64,000 bases of DNA. Origin: Lycocorax pyrrhopterus obiensis. Lineage: Eukaryota; Chordata; Aves; Passeriformes; Paradisaeidae. The position numbers and the translations under genes are program-made. This document shows positions 22,301 through 31,803 of the stretch, piece by piece (within the stretch, counting starts at the first letter, position 1; the number at the start of each line of letters is the position of its first letter). The notes beneath the pieces were generated by a model. That model did not search any database and had not been told where the DNA came from. It worked only from the letters and a program-made list of their open reading frames with translations. The stretch is taken from NCBI GenBank assembly GCA_014706295.1, contig JACSVZ010000002.1, positions 131,883,431 through 131,947,430 on the forward strand. Reading direction: 5' to 3'.

Positions 22301-25300
22301 CCTGTTTTTTTCATGAGCTCAGTGGCAAAATTAAAAAAAGAATTTTAATGTGCTGGTCAACAAACCGTCAGATCTCTGCAAACAGCCAATTCTAAGGATT
22401 TCTATGACCTTGGAGTATTTAAAGATCAACTGGGCATAAAATACATAAATCATCTATATAGTTTAGTCAATAGCTATGTTATTCATTTCCTGGGCTCGGT
22501 GCTGACGGTTCATAAGTGAAAGCCCCATGCATCCATTTTCCCAGGCCTTTGAGCTGCTCCTGTACTAGCAGAGCTCTGAGAGAGCCAGGCGAGGTGGAGC
22601 AGGCCCAGAGAGAAGAAGGGTTTGTGTGACAGCTCCTGAGCCAGGAGGTCTCAGTGCCTGTGTGCTCTCAGATAGAGATGAACCAAACTGGACAGACAGA
22701 AGAAGTTCCAGGACCTCCACTTTCCTGCAGTCACTCCGCCTCTGCCCACCTTGAAGGAGTGGCTGTGAGGACAAGAACAGGACTGAAGTCTTTCATGGAG
22801 AAGAGCCCATGTTCTCTGAGCACCAGATGCTCAGTGGGGTCCACAGGGGTCCGTCAGGCCTCTGGCAATGCATGTTCACAACTGGCAGTGCAAATGCAAA
22901 AAACTCAGATGCTGGCATACCTCCAGCATCTTCCAGACTGGGGCAGCTCAAGAGTAGCCTGGAGAACCTAAACTCTGGATTCAGGTGCCCGTTTCCCAGC
23001 TAGGGACTACTTCAGATGTCTAATTATTTTCATAGGTTTGGACCTTGGTTTTAATGAAAGAAATTCTGCTCTAGAGAGAGTGTAAGGAAGACAATGCTAA
23101 TGAGGCAGGAACTGAGGCTGCCTGCTCTATGCTCCAAGGCTCTTCCTGTCCCCAGGGAGAATCCACCAGTCCTCAGTTTGTCACTCCTGCATGTCCCTAA
23201 AGCACACAAACCCAAAGCTTGGCCTCATGCTATAGGTACTTCCATACTGAGAAAGTCATCCTTCTTCCTTCACCCAGGTTCATCCTTGTCTCTTGCAAGA
23301 ACAACTCCACAATGGCTCCTCACCTCTTGCCTTCCTGCAAGTCTCCTGGTTGCAGGCACCTGACAGGTGCCAAAAGAGCTGAGGAAAGGTGTCTCTGGAA
23401 GAGCTGGAGCAGCGCTGTCATTCTCAAGGACAGACCAGAGTGTTTATATTTGTTCCTCAGTCTTGCTCTGCTTGGAAACACTATTTTCCTGACTAGAGCT
23501 ATTCCTGTGGCACCTGAAGGGTAGGAGGTCACTGTTAGGAGGTAACTGATGTCCTCTACCACCATCAGTGTGAGAAGCTGTGGGGTCTGTACAGATCTGA
23601 GGTCTGTGACACTGTCCTATCTGGCTGTCGGAGGTTGTCAGAAGAGAGTTCTCCCATCAGATTTTCATTTTTTTGTTAATCAGCTGTGTTATAGAGGAAA
23701 AAGACTCAAATGAGATTAATACTTGCTAGCTCAAGTGGTATTAAATGCATGTGCACACTATTTGTGGGACAGATGCACATTCAGTTGAATGACTTTTGAG
23801 TGCATGTAACGCATACACAGCTCTTGCCCATGAATTATATAAAACCACAAAAATAGGCAAGAGGTCACAAGTTTTTAATTGTCACATCTCAGCATCCACC
23901 TGTAAGAGTCATAAAAATGCCATGGATTTTCTTCCAGAGGAGTCACTGTGTATTCATCTGCTGTGCTGCAACCTTAACAAAGCCCTTCCTCAGCATCACT
24001 TCAAGGGTTTGCTCTGAAGAGGTCTGCAATGCCCTCAAGTGACCGGGCTGGATTTCCCATCAGCAGAGCTCTAGTGAACCTGGTAAGAGCCACTGTAAAA
24101 AGGCAGGAATGGTGGCATGGTGTCAGAGGGGGAGCACAGAGCAAAGCCCACGCATCGGGCAAGAGGCCGAGAACCCGAAACCTCTAACAAAAGAGATGCA
24201 AAGCAGCTGGCAGCAAAACAGTGACAGGAGCTTGCTGCAAAAAGAAATTGGAGAAGAGAAGTGAGCTCATCCACAAGTGAAGGCTGAGTGAATGTTATTC
24301 CCTGTTTCCTAGAAACTTCAGCCGTGGTTTTTGGTAAGAGAGACAATGTGAGAGTTCAGTTAGTATGTAGCACATCCTCATTCTGTCTTTTTAGCTGGCA
24401 CAGAGGGGGGAACCTCATGTACAAGGTATTCAGTGGCTTCCTTCCCTCTAAAGAAATAGTTAAGCTCCACCTACCTAACTTCACGGGCTGGACAGGAAAG
24501 ATCTGATTTGTCAGCTTTTCCACCACCTCAGCACAAATCAATGGAAAAACTGCAGCTGGGTTTGTGCAGACATGGCCCAGGGGGATGTGACGCTCATTCA
24601 GGTCACTGTGCGAGGAGAGAAGAGGCAGAAAGGCCTTTTGCAGTGGCGTAATTCAGATGCTTTACATGTGAAGAATGTCACATCTGTCCTCCTCTGGTGC
24701 ACCGAGAGGTGAAGGGGATGGGGAGTGCTGATACCGGCCATGCTCTGAAGGATTTTGAAGCATGAACTTGCTTTGTCAAAGCTGACTCAGTGAGGGGCCC
24801 AAGGGCTGGTGGGTGGAAAGTGGGCTGAAAGCAAAAGGAGCCTTTAACTTGCTGGCCATGACTGGTGGCTTGGCCAAAGTGAGGGGTGGGTGGAAGGGAG
24901 GAGGAGGAATGCCAAGTCCCGGCAAAGCAAATACCAACATTTGTGCACTCCCCGTAAAAACAGAAATGTAAACAGAGCCCTATCCAAAATAAACACCTGT
25001 AAAATAAACATAGACGGGCAATATATTAAACCAAAATAAGCACCGAAGTACAGGAGAATGTCTCAGCAGGCAACCACCCAGTGCCACCAGCAATGCTCAT
25101 CTTCCTCCTTTCTGCAGCTCCTCCTACAAATACAGCTGCTCTGGAAAACACATACTGAGTGAAGTGACAGACGTCCCTGCACGGCCCCGAGGGCACCAAC
25201 TCTATCCTAGCGGGAGGGGCCCTGGCCAGGGAGTGCAGCTGCTGCTGGGGTCAGGCTGCCACTGGCAAAGCTGCAGTGCCTGGCGTGCACCACACAGCCG

Positions 25301-25976
25301 GCAGCAGGGCACGGGGAGGAATACTCACTCCAGCAGGGAACTGAGGTCTCACAATGGAAAGGACAATTTGGATAGATGTGAATAGTCCTGCACAACCTAC
25401 ACAAAAATTAAGGAAACCAGAAGTTCTCTTCCCTGGGTGTCTCTTTGCCCCACTGTCCTGCTTGCCCTGCCAGGGCTGGCATGTTCCTTGGGGCACATTC
25501 ACATGGCCACCACCCTGAGTGGACGGGAAAGTTCTTGTCCTCTCCAGGATGATCTGGATCTGAATAAAGGCCACTGCAGGGGCACGCTGGGCCTGGGCAG
25601 CAGCCCAGCTCCCACTGCCTCCCCATGCTCTGCAGAGGCGGACAAAGAGGGTTTTATTATTTTTTGTCCTCCAGCACAATGTCAGTCCTTTTCTGTAGAC
25701 TTTGTCATAGCAATGATCCAAACCAGACCCCTTCTTTCCTCTCAAGATTTTTTTCCAGCATGTACTTCATGCTGCACTGGAGATGGACACTCTGCCCTCT
25801 CTGATGAGAGACAGTGATGTGCAGCCTTCTCCCTTGCCTCTTACGGCACTGTATTCCAAACCCAATTCAGAGATGTAGTTCAGTCTCTGCATTGTCCCGC
25901 ATCCCTCATCCTCCATCCCTCTCTGCTCCTTCAGAGATACATCATGGGGTGAGAAGCTGTCTCCCTGGTCCCTGAA
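19395..25976. other. non-coding stretch left of the LTR
   Basis: No gene is recognised. Visible structure: a GA-rich run at about 19994-20052; a G-rich 9-bp tandem repeat at 21716-21748 (listed separately); an AT-rich interval at 22340-22510 without repeats; and moderately GC-rich DNA around 25180-25330 with only scattered CpG. Overlapping frames on both strands near 25250-25820 are not like any family I know. Confidence 0.5.
21716..21748 (+). repeat. GGGGCTGCA tandem repeat with G-quadruplex pattern
   Basis: Four G tracts (GGG at 21716-21718, then GGGG at 21727, 21736 and 21745) are separated by loops of 8, 5 and 5 bases. The last three tracts come from a 9-bp repeat GGGGCTGCA. This meets the usual pattern for an intramolecular G-quadruplex. 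Nothing nearby shows that it is used. Confidence 0.6.
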
Positions 25977-26350
25977 TGTACTGGGTTTGCATGGCAATGT
26001 TTAGGTAGTGGAGGTGCTGTAGGGGGGGCTTCTATGAGAAGCTGCTAGAAGCTTCGCCTGTGTCTGACGGAGCCAGCGCCAGATGGCTCCAGGATGGACC
26101 CGCCACTGGCCAAGGCTGAGCCCATCAGTGACAGTGGCAGCGCCTTTGGGATAATGTATCTAAGAAAGGGGAAAAAATGGTGGTGCAACAGTAGCCAGAA
26201 GAAAGGAGTGATGATAACATGAGCGAAAAAACTCTGCAGGCACCAAGGTCAGTGGAGAAGGAGGGGCAGGAGGTGCTCCAGGCACCGGAGCAGAGATTCC
26301 CCTGCAGCCCTTGGTGCAGCCCATGGGGAGGCAGCTGTGCCCCTGCAGCC

Positions 26351-26700
26351 TGTGGAGGTCCACAGTAGAGCAGAGATCCACCTGCACCTGTGGAGATCCA
26401 CAGCAGAGCAGAGGTCCACCTGCACCTGTGGAGATCCACAGTAGAGCAGAGATCCACCTGCACCTGTGGAGGTCCACAGCAGAGCAGAGATCCACCTGCA
26501 CCTGTGGAGGTCCACAACAGAGCAGAGATCCACCTGCAGCCTGTGGAGGTCCACAGCAGAGCAGAGGTCCACCTGCACCTGTGGAGGTCCACAGCAGAGC
26601 AGAGATCCACCTGCAGCTGTGGAGGTCCACAGCAGAGCAGAGATCCACCTGCAGCTGTGGAGGTCCACAGCCGAGCAGAGATCCACCTGCAGCCTGTGGA
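26351..26700. repeat. 38-bp minisatellite inside the LTR, nine full copies
   Basis: Units begin 'tgtggaggtccacag' at 26351, 26389, 26427, 26465, 26503, 26542, 26580, 26618 and 26656, with a partial tenth at 26695. The period is 38 bp, or 39 bp where 'gcagcc' replaces 'gcacc' or 'gcagc'. Copies differ at a few positions: ggagatcc/ggaggtcc at the start, gtagag/gcagag/ccgagc in the middle, gcacc/gcagc/gcagcc at the end. In the related LTRs I remember the motif is present in one or two copies, so this copy seems expanded. The unit contains the inverted words 'ggtcc' and 'ggacc'-like pairs, so transcripts may fold. It lacks stop codons in all phases, which gives long spurious frames on both strands. 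Confidence 0.93.
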
Positions 26701-27000
26701 GGACCCCGTGTTGGAGCAGGTGGATGCTTGCAGGAGGTTGTGACCCCATGAGAAGACCATGCTGGAGCAGGCTTCTGTCGAGACCTGTGGACCCATGGAG
26801 ACTGGAGCCCACACCGAAGCAGGTTTGCTGCAGGACTTGTGGTAACAAGTGGGAGACCCCCACTGGAGCAGTCTGTGCCTGGAGGGCTGCACCCTATGGA
26901 AGGGACCCACACTGGAGCAGTTTATGAAGAACTGTGGGAAGGACTCACATTGGAGAACTGGGAGCTGTCTCCCATAAAAGGGATCCCATTGGAGCAAGGG
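26701..27000. repeat. degenerate second-tier repeats inside the LTR
   Basis: Right of the 38-bp array the word TGGAGCA recurs at about 26712, 26763, 26864, 26913 and 26990, and as diverged forms near 26816 and 26951. Each is usually preceded by 'ccca' and followed by variable text at 40-50 bp spacing. This looks like an older, decayed array of related units and is a property of the LTR family as I remember it. Confidence 0.65.
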
Positions 27001-27221
27001 AAGGAATGACAGAGACAATCTTAGGGGAAGAAATGACAGAGTCAACCTATGTCTCTGAACTGACCACAGATTCCATGCCCTGTATGCGTGTGCTGCTGGG
27101 AGGGAGAAGGCAGTGAACTCAAGAGTGAGTTGAAACTGGGAATAAAGGAGGAGTGAGGAGTAGGTGTTTTAAAATTTAGAGCTTTCTATTTTCTCATTAC
27201 CCTACTCTGATTTTGATTGAT

Positions 27222-27227
27222 AATAAA
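27222..27227 (+). terminator. polyadenylation signal of the LTR
   Basis: AATAAA lies 176 bp before the LTR end, in the T-rich stretch following 'ctactctgattttgattgat'. It sits at the place expected for the R-region poly-A signal of this LTR family. Confidence 0.6.
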
Positions 27228-27403
27228 TCAATTTTCTCAAACAGATTTTGTTTTGCCTATGACGATAATTGCTGAGTGATATCTCCCAGTCCTTATCTCA
27301 ACCCATGAGCCTTTTTATATTTTCTCTCCCTTGTCCAGTTAAGGAAAGGAGTAGCTGAGTAGCTTTGATTGACATCTAGTCCATCCAGGGTCAACTGGCC
27401 ACA

Positions 27404-30400
27404 CTGACCTACAAGCTAGTATCCAAAACATGTGCCTAAAGGATGCCACATTAACTACAATGGTGGGACTTGTGTCTTCATTCTTGCATTTCAACTCAAG
27501 TATCAGCTGGTGAATGGATGATCCAGATCCATTTTTCTGCCCCCCTAGGGATCCTCACAGCACCTACAAAGACAGGAGTACCAAGTAATTGAGTCTGCAA
27601 GTTTAATTTACTGAGCTGCCACTAACACTAATTATTTTTCCACCATTTCCCTCCATAGTGACATCTGTTAGAGATATAATTTCGCAGTGAAGATGAGCCC
27701 AGCCCAGCACTGGCAACACAATGTACACATCCCTCTGTTTACCATTTCTTAGCAGTCACCTTGTATTTTTCATTTCCCAGGTCTGCTGAGTTTCTTGAAA
27801 CAAAGCAGTCCCGTCCTGCACACGTCTGAATAACGCCTTGGGCAGGAGAGCCACCAGAGGGGATTTGTTTGCTTGCAGCCGTGTCCCTTATATGATAAGC
27901 AATTCAGCTCTTGCTCCTTGTACATTGGGGTTCTGTAATGAAAGAGTAGAAACTTTGTGGTGAAATACGCTGAATCGGAAGACCAGGGGTGGCTGGGTTT
28001 TCTGTTTTCCACAAAATCAGCTGAGAACAAAGCACTGTAACTATTCCTATTTTTCGGGCACACTTCAGGCTGAAAAAGAGAATGTTTTCTATTATGGTTT
28101 TTATTGTAAATCTTACATCTCAGGCATAGTCTGTGTGAATACTTCTGAGATTAGCTACAGACATCGGGACTAGGGACTACATCTGCAGTAGCTTTTCGGA
28201 AGCCGAGCTCTTCATATCCCGTATCTGCTGTGTATCTAGTGGACTGACCTCTTTAAAAAGCAGCTTTACAGAAGATGCTATTAAAAAAGGAAGAATTTAT
28301 TTAATCATCACAAAAATACATATTAAATCTCAGTATTTCCTAACCCCTAAAGTATTTCTCGTTTATGCTTAGGCACTTGCACTGTAAATCACTATGCAAG
28401 AAGTTTCCTTTTCATGGCAACCTCTTCAATTCCATACTAATTTGGCACATGAACCACAAGGGCCTGCCAACTTGCTGCTTCTTTCCATATCTCCTGGCTA
28501 TTTAACAACAGTAACTCATGTTAATGAGGTTGTACATTCGCTTTTTCCCTTAAAAAGTAGCGCACAGCTCTTTCAGATAGGGCCCTCATCACTGTGCACA
28601 TTCTTCAAAGTCCAAATGCAGAATGAATGAGTTTGTACTGACAGCTTTGCAACCTCTGAAAATATGCTTGTCTTTGGGTGGTTTGCCTTCCTCTGTGCAC
28701 TAGAAAAGAAGAAAACTTCTGTTCTTAACAAAAACTGAATTTATATGAACCAAGAAACACAAAAGAGAATTGTCACACCTTAGCAGCTAGTCTTTATTAT
28801 AACCAAGTAACACATTAATATTCAATAAAACATAATTTTTAAAATCCTCTCATTTGTTTAACTCTTTGAGGTATAAATTACTGAATTAAAACCATTGCCA
28901 AAACTGGTGCCATATTAAGCTAATTTATATGCAGGAAATGTCCCCCTGTAACTCTGATGTAGATGAAGTTCATATAATGTTATTTGCTATTATTATGTTC
29001 TTGTAGCTTAAGATTAATTTGCTAACTAAAACATTGCAATCAAATTCTTTTCAATGGCTCATCTCTTTTCAGTCTGCACAAACCATAGCTTTGTATACCT
29101 GGAAATAAATGCTAAACCATGCTTGCTGCTCCAGCCAGATGGAGTTACTGGCATTAACACGGTTGAATAAACTCAGCATAATTAAAATCAACATTTTGCC
29201 CAATCTACATTGCTAACTGCAGGTGCACTTCTTGATTTATTATGTAAAATTATTCAATTTAATTAAAAACAGAAAAGTGCAATACAGAAGTAACAACAGC
29301 TTCCCTTCGATTAAGTAAGAGGGATTTTCTCCTTCTGAGGAAAAGCCATATACCATGGTCCTGTCCCAGCCAGGGACTTGTTTGCTTTCTTAGTGCCTGG
29401 CTCTTCTGAAGCTGTGTTCACCGGCATTATCCTGTGTGGTTCACAAACCCCCCTGGGGCACTGGCAGCCTTTCCATCCTGGGGCAAGGCTTGGGCTACTA
29501 CTCAGACTCAGTACAGCCTTGCAGGGACTCTGCAGTTAAAACCAGGATGCAGCACAGATTGGGAAATACTCCCTTATTTCATGAACTGTTCTTGCTTTTC
29601 AAGTGCAGACAAAATACCCTTAAGGGAGAGGTTTTGTCTGGGGCTTTTACCAAAGTGCTTTCCTGTGCAGAAGGTGGACAGGCCAATGGACAGCTCATGT
29701 GCAATGGCATCAGCAGGTGCTGTAGGTCACTGTCTGCCAACAGAGATAAACAAAAATACTGCAAAAATGATGCGAAGCAAAGTGAAAGATACGGCCAGTA
29801 CCATACTCTAGTAAAAGAAGAAAAATCTCAAACACATTCATCAAAAGACACTCACCTGGGTAACTCAATGCCCAGGGATCATGGAGTGTGTCAGAACCAT
29901 GCAGGATTCAGACAGAGCCAGGCAATGATGTACATTTTCTCATTCTCCACTTTACTGAGCTTCAAAAAATGCAGTGTATTCCTCATGCTCTGTCACATAC
30001 CAAGTTTTTCAGTAACGAAGCCTTTGATTTAGGGGCCAGCCTTCCTACTGTCCTTCCCTACAGAAATCTTTCTCCTGAAGCATCTGGAAATTGTCACTGT
30101 GTGAGTTAAAAATACTGCGAGTCTGAACTCGTCAAGCAATGCCTATCTTCCAACAGTGCTCATGCTCTACATACATATGAACTGCAGGTTATCTGTAAAT
30201 AATGGACAAAGAAAAAGGCATTGGAAGGAAGCTAATTTCAGTATCTTTTGCATTTGTGGGTTTCTGCTGCAAAGAGTTTCTGGTTTTCGTTTCCTTGGGG
30301 TTTTTGAACAGTAGTATCATATAATATGTCATCTGTTTACCAAGATGGGAACCAAGTGTAAATATTGAGAAATCTGATAAACAATACTATAAATTCAGAG

Positions 30401-31569
30401 CTCAGCAAATAGGCCGAACACAGCCCAGCAGCGTTCTATTGCTCTTCAGGAAAGGTTGATACTCACCCATGGAAATTACAACATTCATACACAGGCTTAA
30501 TCTGGCCATGCAGCTTAATCAATGGAGGAGAGGGAAGAAACAACTTTCGTGTCTGAATTTAAGGCTTGAATACTCTGTGAGGAATAACACTGAGATATAA
30601 CATGACTGAGCTTTTGCAGAAGAGACTGAAACTGTTTGAATTCTTGTGGTGCCCTTTGGCCTGATGTGTTTGGGCTCTTTGAGTGTGTGTGTGACTGTAA
30701 TGGGATAAAAATGTCAGTGTTAGCTTCTGGATAAAACTGCTTGAGCTTATTTCTTGTTCACTACATCCAAACATCTGCAGAAGCAGTAGGGACAGTTTGG
30801 GTTTTGCCTCTGCCATGTGATTTGCAGCCCAGCAAGAGGTGTTTAGCTTTTAACACCATGGCAGCACTGGTGTGAACTGGAGCACCCACACTGAGCGTAT
30901 AACCAGCAAAACTGCAGTGCCACAGCGAGTCTGCTGACACTTCCCAAGCAGAAGAGATCCACCCTGTTTAGTCAGGGCATGCGATGTGTTCAGAGCACTT
31001 TTTGAGGAGACAGTTTCACATGGCTCCTGTTTTGACCTTGTTCTTCACTTTTTACTTTCTGTTCAATGCCCCAAAGCAGCACCTTTTATTACTGATTTAT
31101 CATCCCCAGGCCACCTCAACTTTTTGTTGTATTCATCCCTCTCCGCCTCTCCCACAGCCCGCATTGGACCTGCAGGACCACGTGTGCCTCTGCTCTCCAG
31201 CTCCCTGGTTTCCTGCCCTGAGACTACTGCTGGCCACAGTGTCTCACTTATTTCCAGATTACAGGGTTTGGTTTGCAAAACAGCTACGTCCCTTCCTTGC
31301 TGTTTGCAAGTTTTTCTTCAAAGCCAAAGATTTTCTGGGTTGTCCAGTGCTCTTCCAGTCTTGGCAGTGGGGAATGGAGTGTGGGAACTGTGCTCTCCAA
31401 TTTGTATACGCATTGATGCCTTGCAACCCTGTATTCCTGATCTCTAAGACAAGAACTACAGCAAGGAAGCTTTGTTTTACTGATGACCTAACTCTGCCTT
31501 TCCTTGTAAGCAAGGGAATTATTTCCAAGATTTCCTTCATCCTGAGTACTTCCGTAGGGCTGATGGGTT
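27404..31569. other. AT-rich non-coding stretch with candidate conserved interval
   Basis: No exon or transposon is recognised. The interval of about 28740-29290 is strikingly AT-rich, free of CpG and repeats, and dense in TAAT-type words, as in deeply conserved vertebrate enhancers. Conservation cannot be tested here. A CTCF-like word CCACCAGAGGGGA lies at 27851-27863. The frames of 125-198 codons at 29434-30032 and 30984-31577 overlap each other in different phases and match nothing I know. Confidence 0.5.
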
Positions 31570-31803
31570 TAAACTGAAAAAGTGAAGGCTTAGATGAGAT
31601 ATTAGCAAGAAATTCTTCACTGTGAGAGTGGTGAGGCACTGGAAGAGGTTGTCCAGAGAAGTTGTGGATACCTCATTCCTGAAAGTGTTCAAGACTCTTT
31701 GGATGGAGATTTGATCAGCCAAGTCTAGTGGAAGATGTTCCTGCCCATGGAAGGATGTTGGAAATAGATGGTCCCTTCCAACCCAAACCTCTCTATGATT
31801 CTT
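31570..31803 (+). mobile_element. CR1 LINE 3' end, plus strand
   Basis: From about 31570 the sequence follows the CR1 3' region: 'aagaaattcttcactgtgag', 'gtggtgaggcactggaagag', 'gtgttcaagactctttggat', 'cctgcccatggaaggatgtt', then 'ggtcccttccaacccaaacc' and 'tctatgattct'. It holds only the last few ORF2 codons and the 3' untranslated end. It is about 230 bp long and strongly 5'-truncated, as most CR1 copies are. Confidence 0.93.

Larger units (their letters stand above)
25977..27403 (+). mobile_element. solo LTR of an endogenous retrovirus, with internal tandem array
   Basis: A complete LTR of 1427 bp begins TGTACTGGGTTTGCATGG and ends GGCCACA, so it has TG...CA termini. It is flanked by CTGAA (25972-25976) and CTGAC (27404-27408), a 5-bp target-site duplication with one difference. 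A polyadenylation signal AATAAA lies at 27222-27227, followed by the conserved 'gttttgcctatgacgataat' region. No gag, pol, env or second LTR is adjacent, so this is a solo LTR formed by recombination. The sequence agrees with a long LTR family I remember from passerine genomes. The 5-bp duplication is compatible with a class III (ERVL-like) origin, but the class is inference. The centre carries a 38-bp tandem array (listed separately). Confidence 0.92.

Noticed and set aside
26351..26700. Possible CRISPR array (regular 38-bp repeat)
   Set aside because: Repeats are directly adjacent with no unique spacers, no cas genes are present, and the DNA is vertebrate.
26125..27045. Minus-strand frame of 306 codons with repeated Cys, Trp, Leu and Ser motifs
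   Set aside because: It lies entirely within the solo LTR and is produced by the 38-bp array, which is stop-free in every phase. Two other minus-strand frames and several plus-strand frames cover the same array.
29434..30032. Plus-strand frames of 125 and 198 codons
   Set aside because: They overlap in different phases, neither resembles a known protein, and nothing marks them as exons.
30984..31577. Plus-strand frame of 197 codons rich in Phe and Leu
   Set aside because: The composition reflects T- and C-rich DNA. It overlaps two antisense frames and runs into the start of a CR1 fragment.
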